From positions 1 to 36,569 of the forward strand of contig CALXTP010000078.1 of NCBI GenBank assembly GCA_944391435.1: a stretch of DNA of 36,569 nt. The letters run 5' to 3'. The position numbers were made by a program, and so were the translations under genes. Each line of letters begins with the position of its first letter. The first letter of the stretch is position 1. The notes below the pieces were generated by a model. It did no database searches, was not told the DNA's origin, and was given only the letters and a program-made list of their open reading frames with translations. The DNA comes from an uncultured Alphaproteobacteria bacterium. Lineage in GTDB: Bacteria > Pseudomonadota > Alphaproteobacteria > RF32 > CAG-239. This document shows, one piece after another, positions 30,788 to 36,569 of the stretch.

Positions 30788-30884
30788 GGTTCGTATGAAC
30801 AACAAACTATCAATCGTAAAACAGGGACTTTTTACCATACAATTTTTAGAATGCAAGCGTTTTTTGCGGTTTTTACAAAAATTA

Positions 30885-30913
30885 TTGAAAAGTTAACTTT
30901 TGTTGTGTATAAA
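30885..30913 (+). promoter_or_regulatory. Promoter of the N-formylglutamate amidohydrolase gene
   Basis: TTGAAA (30885-30890), 17 bases, TATAAA (30908-30913). Transcription would begin after the repeat block, so the block is not its leader. Confidence 0.7.
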
Positions 30914-30957
30914 TCTGATGCAATCGTGTTTGAATTTAATGACAATAAAGAGAAAAA

Positions 30958-31839
30958 ATGAGCGAAAATATTGACTTCCGTGTGGATTACGGCAAATTAA
31001 AAGTGATGGATGAATTTAATGCCGATGAGCTGAAGTATCCGCTGGTCTTGTCTATTCCGCACTGCGGGACGGTTTTTCCCGAAGAATTTTTGCAGGCGGT
31101 GAAATATGATGAGTCCGTGTTGCGCAAAAACGAGGATATTTTTGTATATGATTTGCTGGAGCCGGCCATCCGCGAGGCGGGAATCGCCGCGTTAAAGCTT
31201 AATCTCAATCGTGCTTTTATTGATGTGAATCGGGCAAAAGTTGAAATTGATCCCAATATGTTTTTTGACTACCCGCGCGAAGACATCGGCCTCAATCAAC
31301 AGCGTTCACGCTACGGACTCGGCATTATCCATAAAGTTACAGCCGACAGCAAGCCCATTTATGCTGGCAGGATTTCTTATAAAGAGGCAGAAGAGCGAAT
31401 TGCCAATGTGTATGATGTTTATCATGCCCGCTTAAAAAAATTGATTGGCCGGACGCTTGACAAGTTTGGCTTTTGCCTGGTGCTGGACTGCCATTCCATG
31501 CCGTCCAAAATCTGCTCCATTATTTCCGAAAGCCCCAGGATTGATTTTTGCCTGGGGAATCTGTTTGAACAGAGCTGCCCGAATAAAATCAGCTTTTTTG
31601 TGGAAAACGAATTGTCCAAACGCGAATATTATGTGGCTAAAAACCGCCCGTATTCTGGCGCTTTTATTACGTTTAACTATTGCGAGCCGCGGCGGCAGTC
31701 TTATACTTTGCAGCTGGAAATCAACCGTGAGATTTATGCAGATGAAGATACGTTGCAGAAAAATGAATATTTTCATAGGGTTAGTGTTGATTTAAGCAAA
31801 GTTGTCACCAATCTGGCAAATTTTTTGCTGGATTTTTAA
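30958..31839 (+). CDS. N-formylglutamate amidohydrolase family protein
   Basis: A 293-residue zinc-type amidohydrolase. Motifs: LVLSIPHCGTVFPEEF near residue 30, LKLNLNRAFIDVNRAK, VLDCHSMPSKI, NRPYSGAFITFNY and LQLEINREIY, all characteristic of the family that includes HutG2-type enzymes releasing glutamate from N-formylglutamate in histidine breakdown. No other histidine-utilisation gene is nearby, so the physiological substrate is open. The ATG follows AAAGAG with an A-rich spacer. Confidence 0.87.
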   Translation: MSENIDFRVDYGKLKVMDEFNADELKYPLVLSIPHCGTVFPEEFLQAVKYDESVLRKNEDIFVYDLLEPAIREAGIAALKLNLNRAFIDVNRAKVEIDPNMFFDYPREDIGLNQQRSRYGLGIIHKVTADSKPIYAGRISYKEAEERIANVYDVYHARLKKLIGRTLDKFGFCLVLDCHSMPSKICSIISESPRIDFCLGNLFEQSCPNKISFFVENELSKREYYVAKNRPYSGAFITFNYCEPRRQSYTLQLEINREIYADEDTLQKNEYFHRVSVDLSKVVTNLANFLLDF

Positions 31840-31871
31840 AATAATTGTGGTATCTATCTCCCTTGGATTTT

Positions 31872-31897
31872 GCCGGAAACGGATTATTTATTCCGGC
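31872..31897 (+). terminator. Weak terminator candidate after the amidohydrolase
   Basis: GCCGGAA (31872-31878) and TTCCGGC (31891-31897) form a seven-base stem with a 12-base loop, followed by GTTTGTTAATTT, a poor U-run. Confidence 0.4.
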
Positions 31898-32008
31898 GTT
31901 TGTTAATTTACCCGCGTTTAAGGACTTTTCCTTCGGGGACTGACCGGGCCGAAAGTTTAAAGACAGGGACGCCCTTTGCCTTAAAGCGGTATTCAGGATA
32001 ACGACATC

Positions 32009-32647
32009 GTGCTAAAAAGCATCGTATTTCTGTTGGTTTTGATTAGTTTCATTACCGCACCTACCCAAGCTTACGAAGCATATGGAAATTTAGGTCTGAA
32101 CTTAAATCAGGAAATGGAAGCCGCAGAGGCGGCAGCGGCACAGCCGCAGGTTTTTGAACTTTGCGAAAATGCCGCGGACAGGGCAGAAGCCCAATATCAT
32201 ATTAAAAGTAATCTTTTGCAGACAATCGCTTCCGTTGAAAGCGGACGTTGGAATACCCAGGCAGGGCGCCGGGTCGCTTGGCCGTGGACGATACATGCCA
32301 ATGGCAAAGGGCGGTATTTCAAAACCAAGGCCGAGGCCGTGGCCGCCGTGCAGGAACTGCAAAAAAAAGGCGTTACCAATATTGACGTCGGCTGTATGCA
32401 GATTAACCTTAAATATCACGGTACCGCGTTTCGGGATTTGAATGAGGCGTTTGACCCGCAGAAAAACGCTGATTACAGCGCCCGTTTTTTGAAAAAGCTT
32501 TATGAACGCAACAAACAGGACTGGACGAAGACGGCGATGCATTACCATTCGCGCAACACGCGCCGCGGCAACAGCTATAAAAGCCGGCTGGAAAAGCATT
32601 ATGCCGAATATGTCCGTGCCGACGGGGACAATATGACCCTGTTTTAG
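32009..32647 (+). CDS. Lytic transglycosylase-like protein (SLT domain)
   Basis: A 212-residue exported protein with a signal peptide (residues 1-20, ending APTQA-Y). The SLT-type lysozyme-like fold is shown by IASVESGRWN (catalytic Glu77), WPWTIHANGKGRYF, the conserved VGCMQINLKYHG and the closing AMHYHSR segment. It should cleave the glycan backbone to 1,6-anhydromuramyl products. It lacks repeats or wall-binding modules. The start is a GTG at 32009 with a weak site (AGGATA); no ATG start keeps the signal peptide. It is followed by a clean terminator. Confidence 0.82.
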   Translation: MLKSIVFLLVLISFITAPTQAYEAYGNLGLNLNQEMEAAEAAAAQPQVFELCENAADRAEAQYHIKSNLLQTIASVESGRWNTQAGRRVAWPWTIHANGKGRYFKTKAEAVAAVQELQKKGVTNIDVGCMQINLKYHGTAFRDLNEAFDPQKNADYSARFLKKLYERNKQDWTKTAMHYHSRNTRRGNSYKSRLEKHYAEYVRADGDNMTLF

Positions 32648-32714
32648 GTGCCGGCATTAACCGGGGCGATTAACGAATAATGCGTTCCGGCTTTTTTGAG
32701 AGCGGACAGAACGG

Positions 32715-32749
32715 CCGCCCGGGGAGAGGAATCCTGCGGGCGGTTTTTT
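32715..32749 (+). terminator. Terminator of the lytic transglycosylase gene
   Basis: CCGCCCG (32715-32721) pairs with CGGGCGG (32737-32743), followed by six T residues. Confidence 0.85.
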
Positions 32750-32781
32750 ATGTTTTCACCGGAGGTAGTTCGGGGTATAAA

Positions 32782-32806
32782 AAAAGCCTGCGTTATGCAG
32801 GCTTTT
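32782..32806 (-). terminator. Terminator of the J-domain gene
   Basis: AAAAGCCTGC (32782-32791) and GCAGGCTTTT (32797-32806), loop of five; on the minus strand the T-run extends to seven. Confidence 0.85.
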
Positions 32807-32858
32807 GGGTTTTGGTGCACGGAAATGGCTTCGGTGCGTGGGGAAGGCCGTTCCGCCC

Positions 32859-33668
32859 TTATGCCGCTTTTTGGCGTTTCCTATCCAGCTCATACTGCAA
32901 ATATTGGCGGATTTTGTTTATCTCTGCCATTTTTTCGTCTGCATTTGCCGAGCGGTTGTGGTCCGGATGGAATTTCTGGCATAATTTCCGGTAGGCCTGC
33001 TTCAGGCTTTCTTCCGTCAACGTTTCCGGCGTCAGGCCGAAAATTTCATAATATTTGTTGACTTGCTTTTTGGCAGCCTGTTCCTGCTTTAGACGCTCCC
33101 GGCGGGCTCGTTCTTCCTGTTCTTTACGGATACGCTCCTGTCTGGCACGCTCTTCCTGTTCTTTGCGGATACGCTCCTGCCGGGCACGTTCTTCCCGTTC
33201 CTTGCGGAGGCGTTCGGCTTCTTCCTGCCGGCGGCGTTCGGCTTCTTCCTGCCGGCGGCGTTCGGCTTTTTGCTGCCGGATACATTCTTCGGCTTCGTGG
33301 CGGCGTTTTTCTTCCATTTTCCGGCGATTGCGCGCTTTAGGCGAGGCAAACAGCCGTCCAAACCAACTGTTACGGACGAGCCAGACTATGAATTCCAGCC
33401 AGGCCCTGCTAACGGAGGAGCCGATGATGGCATCATACTTCCGGTTTAAGATGACGATGGCCGTTTGCAATTCATCCAGTTTGTTTTGATATACAAATTT
33501 TTCCGGACCGAGATATTCGCATAATTCGGTGGTGGTGGCATAAACGTCTTTTATCTGCCGACGAAGTTCACAAATCGCGCGAGGCCTGGTTTCACTTTGC
33601 AGCTGGCTGCAAAGGCTAATCAGGTCGTTCATGTGGAGCGCAAGCGTTTTTTGTACAATTGTTCCCAT
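32859..33668 (-). CDS. Protein with long coiled coil and C-terminal J domain
   Basis: A 269-residue protein. Residues 1-110 are a helical domain of unknown type. Residues about 112-203 are an extremely charged coiled coil with internal repeats: RRRQEEAE twice, and a 13-residue unit (ERARQERIRKEQE) about three times. Residues about 206-262 form a J domain (YYEIFGLTPE, YRKLCQKFHPDHNRS, with HPD at 234-236), which would recruit and stimulate an Hsp70. J domains are more often N-terminal. The promoter is TTGACA (33726-33731) and TAGAAG (33703-33708) at spacing 17. The leader is AT-rich without a Shine-Dalgarno site. Client unknown. Confidence 0.75.
   Translation of the reverse strand: MGTIVQKTLALHMNDLISLCSQLQSETRPRAICELRRQIKDVYATTTELCEYLGPEKFVYQNKLDELQTAIVILNRKYDAIIGSSVSRAWLEFIVWLVRNSWFGRLFASPKARNRRKMEEKRRHEAEECIRQQKAERRRQEEAERRRQEEAERLRKEREERARQERIRKEQEERARQERIRKEQEERARRERLKQEQAAKKQVNKYYEIFGLTPETLTEESLKQAYRKLCQKFHPDHNRSANADEKMAEINKIRQYLQYELDRKRQKAA
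33109..33280 (-). repeat. In-frame tandem repeats within the J-domain gene
   Basis: Units of 39 bases start at 33109, 33148 and 33187 (third diverged). Units of 24 bases start at 33211, 33235 and 33259. Both periods are multiples of three and encode the charged coiled coil. Confidence 0.85.
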
Positions 33669-33702
33669 AATTATAGATTTTTAATTATATATGTTTGTTC
33701 TT

Positions 33703-33731
33703 CTTCTAGCCGTAAAAAAGTATTTTGTCAA
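33703..33731 (-). promoter_or_regulatory. Promoter of the J-domain gene
   Basis: Minus strand: TTGACA (33726-33731), 17 bases, TAGAAG (33703-33708). Confidence 0.6.
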
Positions 33732-33750
33732 TATTTTTTTGCTTTAGGTT

Positions 33751-33965
33751 GAGGGAGAAAGCGGGAAAGCCGGTGCGGGGAGAAAGAGGGAGAAGAACAG
33801 AGCAGGGAGTGGAGAGGAAAAAGAGAAGGGAGGAGGCGCCGGGAGAAGAGAGAGGGGAGGGAAAACCGGTGTGGGGAGAAAGAGGGAGAAGAACAGAGCA
33901 GGGAGAGGAAAGGAAAAAATAGGGGCACGGGATAGGAGAAAGGTGCAATGACGAGAGAAGTGTTT
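33751..33965. repeat. Polypurine tract with a 96-base-period duplication
   Basis: The plus strand is almost all A and G for about 200 bases in the 435-base gap before the GT-C gene. Copies starting at 33763 and 33859 (GGGAAAGCCGGTGCGGGGAG against GGGAAAACCGGTGTGGGGAG) stay nearly identical for about 50 bases. Frames across it on both strands are low-complexity and not credible as genes. The rest of the gap (33966-34103) shows nothing else. Confidence 0.75.
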
Positions 33966-34103
33966 GCGCGAGAAGGGGCGGGCGGCAAGGAAAAGGGGGC
34001 AGAGGGCATGGGGGCTTTGTGTGAATAAACGTACGGCGGGGCTTGTTTTTGCGGGGCGGAAGGGCTAAGCTTGGCCTTAGTTTTGGCAATAAACGGGGGC
34101 AAG

Positions 34104-35573
34104 ATGGAAAATCGTTTGCCAGTTATGGAAAAAATTACCCTGCTCGGTTGTGTTGCGGCAGCGGTGCTGATGTTGGCGGCAATATTGTGGGGCGGGTATT
34201 ACAACAATGATCCGGCGGAGCATTTGCATGCGGCATGGCTGGTTTTGCACGGGGAAGTCCCATATCGGGATTTTTTTGAACACCACCACCCGCTGATGTG
34301 GTATGTTTTGGCGCCGGTGTTGGAAATCGGCGGGCGAAACGCCGGGCAGGTCTATATGACGCGGGTGCTGGCGGTGCTGCTTTTGTTTGGAGCCGTGTAT
34401 ATAGCCTACCGGATTAACCGCGATTTTCTGTTTGGCAGGACGGCAGCCGTTTTCGGGGTACTGTCGGTGTTGTTGTGCCCGCATTGGTTTTTTGAGGCGG
34501 TACATCTGCGTCCGGATAGTTTTATGCTGGCGGCTTTTCTGGGGGGCGTGTGGTGTTTTTTTCTGTATCTTCGCGACGGGCGGCGGCGGTGGCTTGTCTT
34601 TTCCTATTTGCTGGTGGCGGCGGCGTTCTGGTTTCAGGCCAAGGCGGCGGTGTGGCTGCTGGGGTTTGGCGTTGCCAATCTGTATTTGCTGCGGCAGGGG
34701 CGGCTTCGTACGGTTGATGTTTTATGGGCGGCGGTGCTGCCGCTGGCCGCTACGGCCGGGTATTTGCTGTACCTTTATGCCGAAGGGGCGCTCGGGGCGT
34801 TTTGGCGGCTGAATTATTTGTTTAATATGATGCTTGCCGGCTATTACGGCGCTTATGCCGACCATGCGGTGGTGCCGATTTTGAAAGGATGCGGCGTGCT
34901 GCTTTGGGCAGGGGCGGCTTTTTTGTGGCAAAAAGGGCCGGCCATGAAGCCATATGGTGGCGTGCTGCTGGTGCTGGGCGGCTTTATGGGAATCGGGTGG
35001 CTGATGTTTGCGCCGCATGACTTTTATATGATGCCGTTTTTTGTGTTAATGTCCGGATTTTGCGGGCGGTTCTTTGAGCTGTTGCTGCAAAAAAGCCGGG
35101 TGGCGGCGGGCGTGTTGTGCGTGTGGCTGTTTTTGTCGCTGTCGCTGGCGGCGGCGTTGTGCGCGCTGCCGAATCGCAGCTTTACCCGTGCGATGAAGGT
35201 TTGGGACTATGTGGTGCGGCATAGCGATGAGAAAGATGTGGTGTTGAACGGCAATTTTATTATCAATCTGTTTAATGAAGATGCAGATTGGATGTGGTTC
35301 GGGTTTCACGGCGTGTCGCACGCGTACGACCGCTGGACCGGTTCGCGCTATGACCGCACCGAAACCATAAAGCGGGCTGAGCCGAAATTTTTGGAGCTGC
35401 GTTATATCCCGAATGAAATTATGCTGCGCCGGGGCGTGGCGGCCGGGTATGATACCGATGAAAATTATGTGCGGCAATTTTATGAGCCGGTGGACAACCG
35501 CGATATCGGCGACGAGTTTTGGCTGTGGCGGCGCAAAGGCCAATCCGGCACGAAGCCGGGTGCCGGTGTTTGA
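34104..35573 (+). CDS. Polytopic membrane glycosyltransferase-like protein (GT-C type)
   Basis: A 489-residue protein with about ten hydrophobic segments over its first 350 residues and a soluble C-terminal domain of about 130 residues. The first periplasmic loop has the acidic motif NNDPAEHLHAAW followed by GEVPYRDFFEHHHPLMWYVL, the pattern of ArnT/PMT-like GT-C enzymes that transfer sugars from polyprenyl phosphate carriers. Acceptor and sugar cannot be told. ATG 34104 follows GGGGGC; the frame opens earlier at a TTG (34071). It stands alone between the polypurine tract and lepB. Confidence 0.7.
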   Translation: MENRLPVMEKITLLGCVAAAVLMLAAILWGGYYNNDPAEHLHAAWLVLHGEVPYRDFFEHHHPLMWYVLAPVLEIGGRNAGQVYMTRVLAVLLLFGAVYIAYRINRDFLFGRTAAVFGVLSVLLCPHWFFEAVHLRPDSFMLAAFLGGVWCFFLYLRDGRRRWLVFSYLLVAAAFWFQAKAAVWLLGFGVANLYLLRQGRLRTVDVLWAAVLPLAATAGYLLYLYAEGALGAFWRLNYLFNMMLAGYYGAYADHAVVPILKGCGVLLWAGAAFLWQKGPAMKPYGGVLLVLGGFMGIGWLMFAPHDFYMMPFFVLMSGFCGRFFELLLQKSRVAAGVLCVWLFLSLSLAAALCALPNRSFTRAMKVWDYVVRHSDEKDVVLNGNFIINLFNEDADWMWFGFHGVSHAYDRWTGSRYDRTETIKRAEPKFLELRYIPNEIMLRRGVAAGYDTDENYVRQFYEPVDNRDIGDEFWLWRRKGQSGTKPGAGV

Positions 35574-35688
35574 AAGCGGCAGGCAATCCGGGGAAAAAGC
35601 TTTGGAGAAAGGTGGAAATTTTGCTTGCAATTATTAAATTTAATGCTTATTCTGTCGCTTGTTTCGGGGAAATAGCAAGAGTTTTGAG

Positions 35689-36441
35689 ATGATTATGGAA
35701 AGTGTTGAAGAGAAGAAAAAAGACGACTCTCTGGGGGAGACTTTTAAAACCGTTATTTATGCCATCGTGATTGCCGGGCTTATCCGTACCTTTTTGTTTG
35801 AACCTTTTAAAATCCCGTCCGGGTCTATGTATCCGACGCTTGAAATCGGGGATTTTTTGTTTGTTTCCAAATATACATACGGCTATTCGCGCCATTCGTT
35901 CCCGTTCAGCAAGCCGGCCTTTGAGGGGCGGGTGTGGGCAGATTTGCCCGAACGCGGCGATGTGGTTGTTTTTAAATATCCGGGGGATAATTCTACCGAT
36001 TTTATCAAACGGATTATCGGACTGCCGGGCGATACCGTGCAGATGGTGGACGGGCGCCTGTTTATTAACGGCGAAATGGCCAAGCGCGAAAAGGTCGGGC
36101 AGTATACCATAGACGAATATACCGTTTTGCCGACGACCTATACCGAGTATGTGGAGACGTTGCCGAACGGAAGAAAACACCGGATTTTGGAGTTATCTGA
36201 CGATAAGACGGTGGACAATACGATGGCGTTCAAAGTGCCGGCGGGACATTATTTTATGATGGGCGATAACCGCGATAATTCCAACGACTCGCGCAAGGAC
36301 GTCGGGTTTGTACCGTTTGAAAACATTGAAGGCAAGGCACGCTTTTTGTTTTATTCGCATGATGATACGGTGACCTGGTATAATCCTATCAGCTGGATTG
36401 CCGCTATCCGCTGGGAGCGCCTGTTTAATATTATCCGCTAG
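35689..36441 (+). CDS. lepB: Signal peptidase I
   Basis: Removes signal peptides from exported proteins at the inner membrane's outer face. The 250-residue protein has an N-terminal transmembrane helix (TVIYAIVIAGLIRTFLF). The catalytic serine is in PSGSMYPTL (Ser46) and the general-base lysine in FIKRIIGLPGD (Lys107). The later signature GDNRDNSNDSR is intact. Start codons at 35689 and 35695 are both possible; AAGAG lies before 35689. In alphaproteobacteria rnc and era usually follow, but here a terminator comes directly after. Confidence 0.93.
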   Translation: MIMESVEEKKKDDSLGETFKTVIYAIVIAGLIRTFLFEPFKIPSGSMYPTLEIGDFLFVSKYTYGYSRHSFPFSKPAFEGRVWADLPERGDVVVFKYPGDNSTDFIKRIIGLPGDTVQMVDGRLFINGEMAKREKVGQYTIDEYTVLPTTYTEYVETLPNGRKHRILELSDDKTVDNTMAFKVPAGHYFMMGDNRDNSNDSRKDVGFVPFENIEGKARFLFYSHDDTVTWYNPISWIAAIRWERLFNIIR

Positions 36442-36476
36442 ACGGAACGTTTTTTTGAAAATTGAGGGCAAAAAAA

Positions 36477-36505
36477 CAGCGCCGCCTTTTCAGGGGCGGT
36501 GCTGT
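36477..36505 (-). terminator. Terminator, best oriented for the minus strand
   Basis: ACAGCGCCGCC (36477-36487) pairs with GGCGGTGCTGT (36495-36505) with one G-T pair. The run of T residues follows on the minus strand (seven), not the plus strand. Confidence 0.8.
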
Positions 36506-36522
36506 CTTAAGAATTTACAGGC

Positions 36523-36569
36523 TTACAAAGCAAATCCGGCAGCTGCGGGCATAACGTAACGGCGGATTT
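36523..36569 (-). CDS. Possible 3' end of a gene entering from the right
   Basis: A minus-strand frame is open from the window edge to a TAA at 36523 and would end RRYVMPAAAGFAL. Only 14 residues are visible, so identity cannot be judged. The minus-oriented terminator at 36477-36505 supports a gene ending here. Confidence 0.3.
   Translation of the reverse strand, partial: IRRYVMPAAAGFAL

Larger units (their letters stand above)
30381..30790. repeat. Modular repeat and hairpin block in a 698-base gene-free gap
   Basis: Two kinds of direct repeat alternate. R1 (30 bases, starts TAACGCATCGGAGCGTTACG) is at 30390-30419 and 30642-30671. R2 (24 bases, starts AAATGGTGGACCGTAGAGGT) is at 30460-30483 and 30711-30734. 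R1 and R2 are separated by 40 and 39 unrelated bases in the two units. Between the units lie hairpins AGCCGGT/ACCGGCT (30492-30498, 30510-30516) and a longer stem 30532-30547 with 30570-30584, then a terminator-like palindrome. R1 itself is a hairpin (TAACGC/GCGTTA). The block ends in TAACGGTCCG, an inverted copy of the CGGACCGTA at its start. No convincing gene lies inside. Confidence 0.8.

Noticed and set aside
33706..34102. Pro/Ser/Leu-rich frames opposite the polypurine tract
   Set aside because: They are translations of polypyrimidine DNA and carry no initiation signal.

Overview
The window reads as one continuous piece of bacterial chromosome. Gene content and order point to an alphaproteobacterium. 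The supporting blocks are rlpA-dac-tmk and holB-tatD-MBL hydrolase (two halves of a well-known alphaproteobacterial neighbourhood), lspA followed by a small DUF3035-type lipoprotein and two M16 peptidases, an FtsB-like divisome protein, an M23 peptidase beside a bactofilin, an AsmA-like giant protein and lepB. Core genes have clear Shine-Dalgarno sites. Many promoters fit TTGACA-N16/17-TATAAT closely. The + strand carries most core genes and is G-rich. The species cannot be named from sequence alone; an uncultured, possibly host-associated Rhodospirillales-like lineage is my inference.

Layout. 1-378: end of a gene entering from the left. 637-2934: an orphan gene, a DUF3137 membrane protein and a MORN-like repeat protein. 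2964-5758 (minus): envelope operon rlpA, dac, tmk. 5981-11205 (plus): an Ala-rich secreted protein, holB, tatD, an MBL hydrolase and a DHH phosphoesterase. 11426-14411: a family-6 uracil-DNA-glycosylase-like protein, small membrane proteins, and a three-gene ECF sigma cassette resembling the CnrY/CnrH/CnrX logic. 14781-19932: deoB, lspA, lipoprotein, M16 pair. 20131-22248: ftsB-like gene, M23 peptidase, bactofilin. 22410-24582 (minus): membrane orphan, rlmH and a GltD-like oxidoreductase. 24841-28767: AsmA-like protein and a HAD-like protein. 28889-30259 (minus): three orphan genes, two of them apparently paralogous. 30381-30790: an unusual block of repeats and hairpins containing a tRNA-Val(GAC)-like cloverleaf with abnormal D and T loops. 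30958-36441: N-formylglutamate amidohydrolase, a lytic transglycosylase, a C-terminal J-domain protein, a polypurine tract, a GT-C-like membrane protein and lepB.

Much of the region serves the envelope: peptidoglycan trimming (RlpA, DacA-type, M23, lytic transglycosylase), lipoprotein and signal-peptide processing (LspA, LepB), cell shape (bactofilin), division (FtsB-like), outer-membrane lipid or assembly functions (AsmA-like) and envelope sensing (sigma cassette). Scattered among these are minus-strand orphan genes with strong promoters but no Shine-Dalgarno site.

The parts most worth a second look are the tRNA-derived repeat block (30381-30790), the Y-H-X sigma cassette (12574-14162), the paralogous orphan cluster beside the repeat block, and the broken tmk/holB neighbourhood.
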